Shown: positions 1 to 7,258, counted from the first letter of the stretch. The stretch is 7,737 nucleotides of DNA from Pseudomonadota bacterium (GCA_021819635.1 JAKAQQ010000028.1:1-7737); one strand, 5' to 3'. The notes: generated by a model from the letters alone, not told the origin. Translations and numbers: made by a program.

Positions 1-264
1 GGTCCAGAGCCCGGAGGCGACGAGAACGGCGGCCACGATCAACACCCCCCCCATCGTGGGCGTGCCGGCCTTGTGGAGATGGGTGCGGGGGCCATCGTCG
101 CGCACCACCTGCCCGGCGCGCAGGTGCCCGAGACGGCGGATCATCCAGGGCCCGGCGGCAAGCGCGACGGCGAACGCGGTCAGCGCCGCAAGGAGGCAGC
201 GCTCGGCAAGCGGCAGCCCGAGCAGGGCGAGCGGCCCCCAGGACTCAGCGGACACGGGCGACAT
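1..264 (-). CDS. mraY: MraY, phospho-N-acetylmuramoyl-pentapeptide transferase (N-terminal part, cut by window edge)
   Basis: MraY is the integral membrane enzyme that transfers phospho-MurNAc-pentapeptide from UDP to undecaprenyl phosphate, giving lipid I. Only the first 88 codons are present and the frame is open to base 1. Residues about 25-45 form the first hydrophobic segment. It is followed by [20 protein letters not shown] (51-70) and MGG (71-73), the family signature that E. coli MraY carries as [23 protein letters not shown]. The catalytic aspartates lie beyond the window. The ATG at 264-262 is chosen because AAGGAG sits about 8 bases upstream. The start lies 20 bases inside the end of murF, so translation is probably coupled. 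The N-terminus looks about 12 residues shorter than in E. coli. Confidence 0.95.
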   Translation of the reverse strand, partial: MSPVSAESWGPLALLGLPLAERCLLAALTAFAVALAAGPWMIRRLGHLRAGQVVRDDGPRTHLHKAGTPTMGGVLIVAAVLVASGLWT

Positions 265-1630
265 GGGTCGTCTCCTTGGAGGCCGGCGGAGCCAGGGCGT
301 CGGCCACCCGCTCCAGGCGCGCCGCCCGCGAGCCCTTGACGAGTAGGACGGCCGGTCCCCCCCGCGCGAGCGCGGTCGCGAGCCGCTCGAGAAGATCCTC
401 GATGCCGGCGGCGATTTCCGCCCCCTGGCCGAAGGAGCGGGCGGCGTTCTCCGCCTCCTGGCCGAGCACGTAGAGGCGGGAGAAACCGGCGGCGCGCACG
501 GCGTCGCCCGCCCGCCGGTGCCAGTACGGCGAATCCGGACCGAGTTCGCCCATCGTGCCGAGCACACACCAGCGCTCCCCCGGCCAGAGGGCGGCGGTGT
601 CGAGAGCGGCGGCGAGCGACCCCGGGTTGGCGTTGTAGCAGTCGTCGAGAAACACGCCCCCGGAGGCAAGCCGTCGGGGTTCAAGACGGTGGGGAGCCGG
701 ACGCACGGCGGCGAGTCCGGCGGCGACCGCCTCCGGCGGCGCCCCAAGCGCCGTGGCAAGAGCGGCGGCCGCGAGCGCGTTGTGCACGGCGTGACGCCCG
801 AGAAGCCTGAGGCGCACGGTGGCCTCACCGTCGGGGAGCCGGAGGGCGAAACGCGCGCCTCCGGGCCCGAGGCGGGGCTCGGCGAGAAGACGGACGTCGC
901 CCTCCGGGCCGCCGAAGAGGAGCCGCCGGCGCGCCGGGGTTGCGGCCGTCCAGGAGGTCCGCCAGGGGGACGCGGCGTCCAGGACGGCGGTGCCCGACGG
1001 CGGGAGCGCGGCGTAGACCCCTCCCTCCTCGCGGGCCACGTTGGCGAGGTCGCCGAGTCCTTCGAGATGTTCCTCGCTGATCGACGTCACGACCGCCGCC
1101 GTCGGGGCGACCGCGCGCGCAAGGGGGGGCATTTCCCCGGTCCGGTTGATGCCGATCTCGACGACCGCGTGACGGTGCTCGGGGCCCAGCCGCGCGAGGG
1201 TGAGCGGAATCCCGATGTCGTTGTTCTGGTTGCCCTCGGTGGCCAGGGTGGGGCCCAGGCGGGCGAGGATCGCGGCGGTCATGTTCTTCACCGTGGTCTT
1301 GCCGTTCGCTCCGGCGACCGCCCCGAGCGGGAGATCGAAGCCCCCTCGCCAGCACGCGGCCAAGGCGAGGAGTGCGGCGCGCGTCTCCTCCACACGCACG
1401 GTCGGAAGGGGCGACGGCCGCGGATCGGAGACGAGGGCCGCGGCCGCGCCCCGTTCGGCGGCCTGCCCGAGATAGTCGTGGCCGTCGTGACGGGGCCCAC
1501 GGAGAGCGACGAAGAGTGCGCCGCGGGCGATCGTGCGCCCGTCGGTCCCCAAGCCGGCGACGCTCGCCGGGGGGCCAGAGCGCTCGCCGCCGAGAATCTC
1601 GCGGATGCGGTCGAGATTCCAGTTCAGCAC
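245..1630 (-). CDS. murF: MurF, UDP-MurNAc-tripeptide:D-Ala-D-Ala ligase
   Basis: This cytoplasmic ATP-dependent ligase adds D-alanyl-D-alanine to UDP-MurNAc-tripeptide, the last soluble step of peptidoglycan precursor synthesis. The protein has 461 residues, normal for MurF. Visible motifs are the ATP loop GANGKTTVK (107-115), [15 protein letters not shown] (131-145), [11 protein letters not shown] (157-167), [10 protein letters not shown] (329-338), GTMGELG (358-364) and LVKGSRA (430-436). The start is GTG at 1630-1628, with GAAGGGGA about 8 bases upstream. It overlaps the murE stop by 7 bases. Three positions differ from what I recall of the family: TDGR (29-32) replaces the usual TDSR; VAREEGG (198-204) puts Glu202 where MurF proteins usually have the lysine of VAxAKGE; and [11 protein letters not shown] (213-223) departs from the usual N-x-D pattern. 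The remaining motifs are intact, so I infer an active enzyme. Confidence 0.96.
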   Translation of the reverse strand: MLNWNLDRIREILGGERSGPPASVAGLGTDGRTIARGALFVALRGPRHDGHDYLGQAAERGAAAALVSDPRPSPLPTVRVEETRAALLALAACWRGGFDLPLGAVAGANGKTTVKNMTAAILARLGPTLATEGNQNNDIGIPLTLARLGPEHRHAVVEIGINRTGEMPPLARAVAPTAAVVTSISEEHLEGLGDLANVAREEGGVYAALPPSGTAVLDAASPWRTSWTAATPARRRLLFGGPEGDVRLLAEPRLGPGGARFALRLPDGEATVRLRLLGRHAVHNALAAAALATALGAPPEAVAAGLAAVRPAPHRLEPRRLASGGVFLDDCYNANPGSLAAALDTAALWPGERWCVLGTMGELGPDSPYWHRRAGDAVRAAGFSRLYVLGQEAENAARSFGQGAEIAAGIEDLLERLATALARGGPAVLLVKGSRAARLERVADALAPPASKETTHVARVR

Positions 1631-3201
1631 GGGAGGTCCCCTTCGCTCAGGCAGGCGCGCACGACCGCCAGGTCGGAAAACGGCTGCGCCTCCTCGCCGT
1701 AGACCTGGGTGTCTTCGTGACCCTTGCCGGCCACGAGGACGAGATCCCCGGCACGCGCCTCCTCGAGCGCCCGGGCAATGGCTTGCCCGCGGTCGTGGAC
1801 GACGCTGACGCGGGGATCCCCCGGGGGCATCCCGGCGAGGATCTCGGCGGCGATCGCCCCCGGGTCTTCGCCCCGGGGATTGTCGTCGGTGAGGATGATG
1901 CGCCCGGCGTGGGCCGCCGCCAGCTTCCCCATGATCGGCCGCTTGCCGCGGTCCCGTTCACCGCCGCAGCCAAAAACGAGGAAGAGGCGTCCGCGGGTAA
2001 GACGGCGGCAGACGTCCAGGACCGCGGCCAGGGCGGCGGGGGTGTGCGCGAAGTCGACGACGACCGTGGGTCCCCGCCGGGGGCGGACGAACTCGAGACG
2101 CCCGGGAGGAGGAGTCAGCCCCGGAAGGACCGCGGCGATCCGGTCCCACTCCACCCCTTCGGCGTGGAGCGAAGCGGCGACGGCCAGAAGATTCTCGACG
2201 TTGAAGAGCCCCAGGAGGCCCGAGCGGAGCCTCCGCCTCTCGCCGCGCGGCCCGAGGAGGTCGAAACGCGTCCCCTCCGCTTCGGCCACGACGTTCTCGG
2301 CACGGAATTCCGCTTCTTCCGCCCCGGTGGTGAAGCGAACAAGCACGAACGGCCGCGGCCCCCCGGCGAGGCGGGCGGCGAAGAGGCGCCCGCATTCGTC
2401 GCCGACGTTGACGGCCGCCCCCCGCAGCTCCGACCGCGCGAAAAGACGCCACTTCGCCTCACGGTAAGCCTCGAGACTGGCGTGGTAGTCGAGATGCTCG
2501 GGAGACAGATTGGTGAAGACGGCGCTCTGGACCCTCAGCCCGTCGAGACGTCCCTGCACGAGGGCGTGCGAGGACGCTTCGCAGACGAGGCGGCGCACGT
2601 TCTTGTCGTGCAGGCGCGCGCACCACTTGTGCATGGCGATCACGTCGGGGGTCGTCCGCTCAAGCGGAACAAGCCCCCCCTCCCCCCGGTCGACGCCCAC
2701 GGTGCCGAGGTACGCCGTTTCCTGGCCGGGGATCAGCGCACGCCAGGCCCGCGCCAGAAGCCAGGCCACGGTGGTCTTGCCGTTGGTCCCCGTCACGGCG
2801 GTGAGCGCAAGATCCCGGGTCGTCTCGCCGTAGAAGCGGCGGGCGATCTCCCCCAGCCGAGCGTCGAGCCCCGGGAGCGAGACAAGCGGGCCCGAGGGAC
2901 CCGGCAGGTAAACCGTATCGCGATCCCAGCGCAACGGGGGGGGGCTCGCGATATGCACCCGCGGGGCCCCTTCCGGATCGTAGAGCACGGCCGCCGCACC
3001 CCGACGGAACGCCTCGGGCGCAAACCAGAGGCCGTGGATCTTCGCCCCGCGGCGGGCAAGGAAGAGCGCACCGGCGAGATCCTCGCCGCGGCTGTCCAGC
3101 GCAAGGCCCCGGACGGTGACCCGGGCGAGGGCCTCCTGTACTTCCTTCGTAAGCGTGCACCCCAAATCAGCAAGGAGTGTGCCGAGCGGCTTCTCGGTCA
3201 T
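1624..3201 (-). CDS. murE: MurE, UDP-MurNAc-L-Ala-D-Glu:meso-diaminopimelate ligase
   Basis: This cytoplasmic Mur ligase adds the third stem-peptide residue to UDP-MurNAc-L-Ala-D-Glu. The protein has 525 residues, somewhat longer than the 495 of E. coli MurE. In order it shows DSR (36-38) in the uridine-binding domain, the ATP loop TGTNGKTT (137-144), FTNLSPEHLDYH (229-240), AKWRLF (249-254) whose Lys250 matches the carbamoylated lysine of the family, VDFAHTPAAL (382-391), GCGGERDRGKRP (411-422), DNPR (440-443) and GKGHE (492-496). DNPR is the recognised marker for meso-diaminopimelate rather than lysine, so the wall is predicted to be the Gram-negative A1-gamma type. The ATG at 3201-3199 overlaps the ftsI stop in an ATGA junction. 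A G-rich tract (GGGGGGTG) just upstream can serve as ribosome binding site. The AHTPAAL stretch has Ala where AHTPDAL is usual. Confidence 0.97.
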   Translation of the reverse strand: MTEKPLGTLLADLGCTLTKEVQEALARVTVRGLALDSRGEDLAGALFLARRGAKIHGLWFAPEAFRRGAAAVLYDPEGAPRVHIASPPPLRWDRDTVYLPGPSGPLVSLPGLDARLGEIARRFYGETTRDLALTAVTGTNGKTTVAWLLARAWRALIPGQETAYLGTVGVDRGEGGLVPLERTTPDVIAMHKWCARLHDKNVRRLVCEASSHALVQGRLDGLRVQSAVFTNLSPEHLDYHASLEAYREAKWRLFARSELRGAAVNVGDECGRLFAARLAGGPRPFVLVRFTTGAEEAEFRAENVVAEAEGTRFDLLGPRGERRRLRSGLLGLFNVENLLAVAASLHAEGVEWDRIAAVLPGLTPPPGRLEFVRPRRGPTVVVDFAHTPAALAAVLDVCRRLTRGRLFLVFGCGGERDRGKRPIMGKLAAAHAGRIILTDDNPRGEDPGAIAAEILAGMPPGDPRVSVVHDRGQAIARALEEARAGDLVLVAGKGHEDTQVYGEEAQPFSDLAVVRACLSEGDLPC

Positions 3202-4904
3202 GCCGTCACCCCCCGAGGCCAGACGAGCGTCGCGAGCCTCTCCGCCGGGGCGCGGTCGGGAGGCACCCCGAGAATGCGCAGCGCGGCCTCCATCACCCGC
3301 TTGAAGATCGGGGCGGCCACAAGGCCCCCAAAGTACTGGCGCCGTCCGGTGCCGTCGACGACGACGGCGACGACGAGCCGCGGGTGGGGCACGGGCGCCA
3401 TCCCCACGAACACGGAACTGTAGTCGTGGCGGTCGTAGCGGCCGTGGCGGACGATGTACGACGTTCCGGTCTTGCCGGCGGCCCGGTAGCCCGGGATCCG
3501 GGCGAGAAAGCCGGTGCCTTCGGGCGAGATCACCGTCGTGAGCATGCGGCAGAGTTCGCGGGCCACGCGCGGCGGGACGACCGGCCGGCCGCGCGGAAGA
3601 CGGGTGCGGCGGACGAGCGTCAGGGGAAGCAGCACGCCGTGGTTGGCCAGAGCGGCGTAGCCTCGGGCCAGCTGGAGCAGGGTGACGGCCACCCCGTAGC
3701 CGTAGCTGATCGAAGCGTGCATCGAGAGCGACCAATGCGTCCAGACGTGGAGGAGACCGGGCGACTCGCCGGGGAAGCCGCTCCCGGTCAGGCGCCCGAA
3801 GCCGAACGCGTTGTAGGCCCGCCAGAGATAGCGCCGCGGCAGGGAGAGCGCGACCAGGGAGGCCCCCACGTTGCTGGATTTCTCGAGGAGCGTCGTGAGA
3901 TCGATCCGCCCCCAAGCGGCGTCGTCGCGGACGGTGAACCCGCCCACCGAGAGAAGCCCCCGACCGGTGTTGACCGTGCTCCGGGGAGTGTAGCGACCGC
4001 TCGCGAGGGCGGCGGCGATCGTGAAGGGCTTGAACACCGAGCCGGGCTCGAACATGTCGGTGGCCGCCCGCGCCCGCATGCGGGCGGGGGCGTAGTCGGC
4101 GCGCGTGTTGGGGTTAAACGAAGGCACGGTGCTCATCGCCAGAATCTCGCCGGTGCGGGGATCGACGACGACGACCGAACCGGCCCGCGCGTGCTGGAGA
4201 CGGATTTCCTGCCGCAACGCCGTGTAGGCGACGTACTGAAGACGCATGTCGAGACTGGTGACGAGGGTGTGCCCGGGGCGCGGCTTGCGCACGAGCCGGA
4301 CCGCGCTCGCCGACTGCCCGAGGCCGTTCACGACGACCTCGAGACGCCCCGGCCGGCCGGCGAGGAGACGGTTGTAGGCGAGCTCGAGCCCCCCTTCGCC
4401 CCGATCGCCGACCGTCGTGTAACCGACCACCTGGGCGGCGGTCGCCCCCTCCGGGTAGTAACGGCGAAACTGCGGGACGAGAAACACGCCGGGAAGATTG
4501 CGCGCGAGGATCTCCCGGGCGTGAAACGGGTCCATCCCGCGCCGAAGGTACATGAAGGCGTAGCCGCGCTGCGCGCGGATGGCCCGCGCCAAGGCCGGAA
4601 GCGGCCAGCCCGCCAGGCGGGCGAGCTCGGGCCATTCGCCCGGGCGGCGAACGAGCACGCGGGGGTCGCCGCAGAGATCCTCGACGAGAGCGCTGACCGC
4701 GAGCGGTGTTCCGAACCGGTCCACGATCATGCCGCGGTGGGCCGGCAGGGCCAGATCGCGCACCTCGCGCAACCGGGCCTGCGCCAGCAGCCACGGACGG
4801 CCCACGGTCTCGAGATCGACCACGCGGGCCGCAAGCCCCAGCACGGGCAAGGCGAGCAGACCGGCGAGGACAAGCAGGCGGCCGCGGGCAACGGTGTTGC
4901 TCAT
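3198..4904 (-). CDS. ftsI: FtsI (PBP3), septal peptidoglycan transpeptidase
   Basis: This class B penicillin-binding protein cross-links septal peptidoglycan in the periplasm as part of the FtsW-FtsI-FtsQLB complex. The protein has 568 residues (E. coli 588). A short cytoplasmic N-terminus leads into one membrane anchor (about 9-27). The pedestal domain begins with RGMIVDRFGTPLA (57-69), typical of class B PBPs. The transpeptidase motifs are complete: SVFK (289-292, catalytic Ser289) within EPGSVFKPFT, SSN (343-345) within KSSNVG, and KTGTS (478-482). No PASTA domains follow, which fits a Gram-negative FtsI rather than a Gram-positive PBP2x. The ATG at 4904-4902 overlaps the ftsL stop as ATGA, and I see no strong Shine-Dalgarno sequence, so translation probably depends on coupling to ftsL. 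Position in the dcw cluster separates it from PBP2 (MrdA). Confidence 0.97.
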   Translation of the reverse strand: MSNTVARGRLLVLAGLLALPVLGLAARVVDLETVGRPWLLAQARLREVRDLALPAHRGMIVDRFGTPLAVSALVEDLCGDPRVLVRRPGEWPELARLAGWPLPALARAIRAQRGYAFMYLRRGMDPFHAREILARNLPGVFLVPQFRRYYPEGATAAQVVGYTTVGDRGEGGLELAYNRLLAGRPGRLEVVVNGLGQSASAVRLVRKPRPGHTLVTSLDMRLQYVAYTALRQEIRLQHARAGSVVVVDPRTGEILAMSTVPSFNPNTRADYAPARMRARAATDMFEPGSVFKPFTIAAALASGRYTPRSTVNTGRGLLSVGGFTVRDDAAWGRIDLTTLLEKSSNVGASLVALSLPRRYLWRAYNAFGFGRLTGSGFPGESPGLLHVWTHWSLSMHASISYGYGVAVTLLQLARGYAALANHGVLLPLTLVRRTRLPRGRPVVPPRVARELCRMLTTVISPEGTGFLARIPGYRAAGKTGTSYIVRHGRYDRHDYSSVFVGMAPVPHPRLVVAVVVDGTGRRQYFGGLVAAPIFKRVMEAALRILGVPPDRAPAERLATLVWPRGVTA

Positions 4905-5170
4905 CGCCGGCGCACCACGAGGATGTGGATGCGGCGCGGCAGGCCCATCCCGAGTCGGCTCCGGGCAAGGCGCGCGAGGCGCGCGTGGCTCTCGAGCGTG
5001 CCCTGCTCAAGCAGGAGCTGCGACCAACGCGCGTTCAGAACCTCGATGCGGTTTTCCAACCGCATCGAGCGCGCGAAGAGCGTGCGGTGGCGGTAACTGG
5101 TCCAGATGGCCCCGAGGCTGCTCCCGAACACCAGGACGACGAGGCCGAGGAGGATCAGGCGGCGGAGCAC
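4901..5170 (-). CDS. ftsL: FtsL, cell division bitopic membrane protein
   Basis: FtsL forms a periplasmic coiled-coil with FtsB, together with FtsQ, and activates FtsWI. The 89-residue product has almost no cytoplasmic tail, a hydrophobic anchor at about 4-24, then a leucine-rich coiled-coil-like stretch (about 31-70) and the segment SRLGMGLP (71-78), which matches the conserved A-x-x-LGM-x-x-P region near the FtsL C-terminus. Two in-frame GTG codons are possible, at 5176 and 5170. I chose 5170-5168 because GGGAGG lies about 7 bases ahead of it but only about 1 base ahead of the other. The start overlaps the rsmH end by 16 bases. FtsL is poorly conserved in sequence, so the identification rests on topology, the LGM motif and its place between rsmH and ftsI. 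Confidence 0.9.
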   Translation of the reverse strand: MLRRLILLGLVVLVFGSSLGAIWTSYRHRTLFARSMRLENRIEVLNARWSQLLLEQGTLESHARLARLARSRLGMGLPRRIHILVVRRR

Positions 5171-6081
5171 GTGCACGCCTCCCGCCGCTTCTCGGCCACG
5201 CGCAGCCGGGCGCTGCGCGCGCGCGGGTTGCGCCGCCGCTCGACGGGCTCGGGGGCAAGCGAGGCGAGGGGAAGGAGCCCCTCGCGCGTCGGCTCCCCGC
5301 GCCGCGGAGAACGGAAGAAATGTTTGACGATCCGATCCTCGAGGGAATGGAAGCTCAAGACGAGAAGCCGCCCGGAAACCGCCAGGATCCGCGCCGCCTG
5401 CGGCAGGACGGCTTCGAGCTCGTCGAGTTCGCCGTTGACGACGATGCGCAGCGCCTGAAACGTGCGGGTGGCCGGGTGGAGCCGTGACCCGTGGCGGGGA
5501 ACGGCAGCGGCCACGGTCGCGGCCAACTCCCCCGTCGTGCGCAACCGGCCGCGGCGGCGCGCGCCCAGCACCGCCCGCGCGATACGGCGCGCGTGGCGTT
5601 CCTCGCCGTAGCGCTCGAGAACCTCGGCCAGGCGCCGCTCGTCGACGCCGGCCAGCCAATCGGCGAGGCTCGGCCCCGTCGCCGGATCCATCCGCATATC
5701 GAGCGGCCCGTCGCGCAGGAAAGAAAACCCCCGCTCCGGACTTTCGAGCTGCGGGCTCGAGACCCCGAGATCGAGGAGAATGCCGCTCACCCGGCCCACC
5801 ACGGACCAAGCGGCGGCGAACTCGCCGAGACGCGAGAAGGCGCCCGCCGCGACCGCGACGCGATCGTCGCCGGCAAAACGCGCGCGGGCGTGGGCGACGG
5901 CCTCGGGATCGCGGTCGAGGAGATAAAGACGCCCCGTCGGACCGAGACGGGCAAGAAGGGCGGCGCTGTGGCCACCCCGGCCGTAGGTGGCGTCGACGTA
6001 GATGCCGTCGCCGTCACGGTCCCAGAAACGCAACACCGTCTCGAGCATGACCGGCTCGTGCGTCGCCAAGGAGGCGTCCAT
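5155..6081 (-). CDS. rsmH: RsmH (MraW), 16S rRNA m4C1402 N4-methyltransferase
   Basis: RsmH uses S-adenosylmethionine to methylate N4 of cytidine 1402 in the decoding centre of 16S rRNA. The protein has 308 residues, normal for the family. Motifs in order are THEPVML (7-13), the SAM-binding loop DATYGRGGHS (30-39, usually DGTFGRGGHS), LDRDP (55-59), GILLDLGVSSPQLE (100-113), ERGFSF (116-121), DGPLDMRMD (124-132), YGEER (158-162), HPATRTFQALRI (202-213), LSFHSLEDRIVK (242-253) and NPRARSARLR (285-294). The ATG at 6081-6079 is 2 bases after the mraZ stop and has TGAGGA about 7 bases upstream. The C-terminal tail ends in a cysteine-containing segment (EACTCSAA) encoded by bases shared with the ftsL start. 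Confidence 0.97.
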   Translation of the reverse strand: MDASLATHEPVMLETVLRFWDRDGDGIYVDATYGRGGHSAALLARLGPTGRLYLLDRDPEAVAHARARFAGDDRVAVAAGAFSRLGEFAAAWSVVGRVSGILLDLGVSSPQLESPERGFSFLRDGPLDMRMDPATGPSLADWLAGVDERRLAEVLERYGEERHARRIARAVLGARRRGRLRTTGELAATVAAAVPRHGSRLHPATRTFQALRIVVNGELDELEAVLPQAARILAVSGRLLVLSFHSLEDRIVKHFFRSPRRGEPTREGLLPLASLAPEPVERRRNPRARSARLRVAEKRREACTCSAA

Positions 6082-6083
6082 GG

Positions 6084-6539
6084 TCAGATCCTCAGGTTGC
6101 CGAGGGGGCCGGCCGCGCCGCCCTCGAAACGTGCCTGCTCGGCAATCCACTGTTCGCGGTTGCCCCGCCAGAGCGCGGCGTCCCAGAGTTCGAATTTCTC
6201 GCCCTGCCCCACGAGGACGGCGTCGTGATCGAGCCGCGCGAAACCACGCAGGGGACCCGGAACGAGAAGCCGGCCGTGGCCGTCCATCGCCACCTCGGTC
6301 GCGTGGCCGAGAAGAAGGCGCTGAAGGCGGCGGGCGTGCGGGTCGAGGTTGGGCAGGCGAACGAGCTCGGCCTCGAGCCGTTCCCAGACCGGCAGGGGGT
6401 AAAGAAGGAGGCAGCTCTCCCGGTCGATGGTGAAGACCAGGGATCCGGAGCAAAGCGCAAGAATTTCTTCACGGTAACGGGTCGGCATGGCCAGCCGCCC
6501 CTTACCGTCGAGAGCTATCTCGTTGACACCCCGAAACAC
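6084..6539 (-). CDS. mraZ: MraZ, AbrB-fold transcriptional regulator of the dcw operon
   Basis: MraZ is a DNA-binding protein that forms ring-shaped oligomers, binds direct repeats ahead of its own gene and, in E. coli, represses the dcw operon. The product has 151 residues with the two expected swapped-hairpin AbrB repeats, DGKGRLAMPTRYR (11-23) and DGHGRLLVPGPLR (86-98), each with the D-x-x-x-R signature. I place the start at GTG 6539-6537 because MraZ proteins normally begin MFRGxxxIxLDxKGR and this codon gives VFRGVNEIALDGKGR. A longer in-frame reading from GTG 6578 would add 13 atypical residues and would run through the operator. Its G-rich upstream tract resembles a ribosome binding site, whereas the one at 6539 is weak, so the start is not certain. 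Confidence 0.92.
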   Translation of the reverse strand: MFRGVNEIALDGKGRLAMPTRYREEILALCSGSLVFTIDRESCLLLYPLPVWERLEAELVRLPNLDPHARRLQRLLLGHATEVAMDGHGRLLVPGPLRGFARLDHDAVLVGQGEKFELWDAALWRGNREQWIAEQARFEGGAAGPLGNLRI

Positions 6540-6552
6540 GCGATCACGCTCA

Positions 6553-6587
6553 AGCCACCGTGCCCCAGTTTTTACCACTTTTTCCCA
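6553..6587 (-). promoter_or_regulatory. MraZ operator: four direct repeats at 10-base spacing
   Basis: On the minus strand four boxes follow one another at exact 10-base intervals: TGGGA (6587-6583), TGGTA (6577-6573), TGGGG (6567-6563) and TGGCT (6557-6553), each separated by 5 bases. E. coli MraZ is known to bind TGGGN repeats with 5-base spacers upstream of its own gene. Two boxes match TGGGN fully and two keep only TGG. The array overlaps the candidate promoter, which suits autorepression. It ends 13 bases before the proposed mraZ start codon. Confidence 0.8.
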
Positions 6588-6595
6588 CCCGTCAA
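6569..6595 (-). promoter_or_regulatory. Candidate sigma-70 promoter of mraZ / dcw operon
   Basis: On the minus strand TTGACG (6595-6590) matches five of six bases of the -35 consensus. Fifteen bases further, TAAAAA (6574-6569) is preceded by TGG, making an extended -10 of the TGn type. Transcription would begin near 6562, leaving a leader of about 23 bases before GTG 6539. The spacer is shorter than the optimal 17, so the -10 assignment is tentative. The elements interleave with the MraZ repeats, as expected for a repressed promoter. Confidence 0.45.
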
Positions 6596-6675
6596 CCCCC
6601 GAGCTACCACACCCTTGCCATCCGGGCTCAAAACGAGGCCAATGGCGACGGAGAAAGAATCTAGAAACGACATCG

Positions 6676-6722
6676 GTTAGATGTATAACTTATTATTTTC
6701 ATGAGATTTTTTTTATTTTTAA
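6676..6722. other. AT-rich island between rnpB and mraZ
   Basis: About 47 bases here are almost entirely A and T, in a window that is otherwise about 70% G+C. On the minus strand it reads as A-tracts (a run of eight A, a run of five A) followed by AATAAGTTATACAT. TATACA at 6687-6682 could act as a -10 element and the A-tracts as an UP element or bent DNA, but no -35 hexamer is visible at the right distance. It may therefore be a second, distal dcw promoter or a protein-binding region. The T-runs on the plus strand have no GC-rich hairpin before them, so it is not an obvious terminator. Confidence 0.4.
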
Positions 6723-6863
6723 CGCGCCCGAAGACCGGGCCTTCAAAGCGCCCGCCCGCTCTCCTACGAAACGGCAAGGCGTCCTCCAGATCTCCGACGC
6801 AAAGACCCCCATCGGCCTCCGTTTGCGCAAATCCCCCGGCAGCGTCGGCAAGCGAGGGAGGAG
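6723..6863. other. Spacer downstream of rnpB, no gene seen
   Basis: This stretch separates the 3' end of the RNase P RNA from the AT-rich island. I find no recognisable protein and no hairpin followed by a T-run on the minus strand. A small 5-bp hairpin (GCCCG and CGGGC arms, 6726-6740) is followed on the minus strand by GCG and then A-rich sequence, which is not the form of an intrinsic terminator. It presumably holds 3' processing sequences of rnpB or a Rho-dependent end. Confidence 0.4.
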
Positions 6864-7252
6864 GGAGTAGCCGAGTGGATCGATAAGCCGGGTTCTGTCG
6901 AGGGCAATCATGCCTCTGGGCGCCGCGTCACCGTGGCGCTCAAGCGACCTACCCGGGGGCCATGCGGACCGCATGTGACCACCGTGGTGGTCCGCCCCCC
7001 TATTTGGTCTTGCTCCGAGTGGGGTTTGCCCTGCCACGACTGTTGCCAGCCGCGCGGTGCGCTCTTACCGCACCTTTTCACCCTTACCGCCGCCCGGGGG
7101 CGCAAAGACCCGAGGAACGACGGCGGTATATTTTCTGTGGCACTTTCCGTAGACTCGCGTCTCCCAGGCGTTACCTGGCACTCTGGTCCGTGGAGCCCGG
7201 ACTTTCCTCCCCCACCGTGGTGGGAGCGATTGCCTGGTCCACTCGGTACTCC
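6864..7252 (-). ncRNA. rnpB: RNase P RNA (type A), catalytic subunit
   Basis: This is the ribozyme that removes 5' leaders from pre-tRNAs, working with the RnpA protein. Read on the minus strand, it carries the universally conserved segments in order: GAGGAAAGTCCGGGCTCC, GTGCCAGGTAACGCCTGG, GTGCCACAGAAA, GGTAAGGGTGAAA, GGTGCGGTAAGAGCGCACCG, CGGCTGGCAACAGTC, GACCAAATAGGG, CCCGGGTAGG and GACAGAACCCGGCTTATCG. The ends are set by helix P1: GGAGTACCGAGTGGA at the 5' end pairs with TCCACTCGGCTACTCC at the 3' end with one bulged base. Length is about 389 nt, normal for type A. P3 is short compared with E. coli. P18 is capped by a GUGA (GNRA) loop. No intrinsic terminator is evident. Confidence 0.97.
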
Positions 7253-7258
7253 ACGGGC

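Noticed and set aside
518..5096. Very long open frames on the plus strand (for example 518-1702, 1372-3423 and 3177-5096)
   Set aside because: They lie antisense to murF, murE, ftsI and ftsL, all clear family members. Their products are low-complexity runs rich in Arg, Gly, Pro and Ala, typical of shadow frames in GC-rich coding DNA.
6540..6578. N-terminal extension of MraZ from GTG 6578
   Set aside because: The extra residues (VKTGARWLERDR) are unlike the usual MFRG beginning of MraZ, and the bases form the MraZ repeat array and the putative -10. The G-rich tract upstream keeps it a possible but less likely start.
6726..6740. Hairpin GCCCG/CGGGC as rnpB terminator
   Set aside because: On the minus strand it is followed by GCG and an A-rich tract rather than T-rich sequence, and the stem is only 5 bp.
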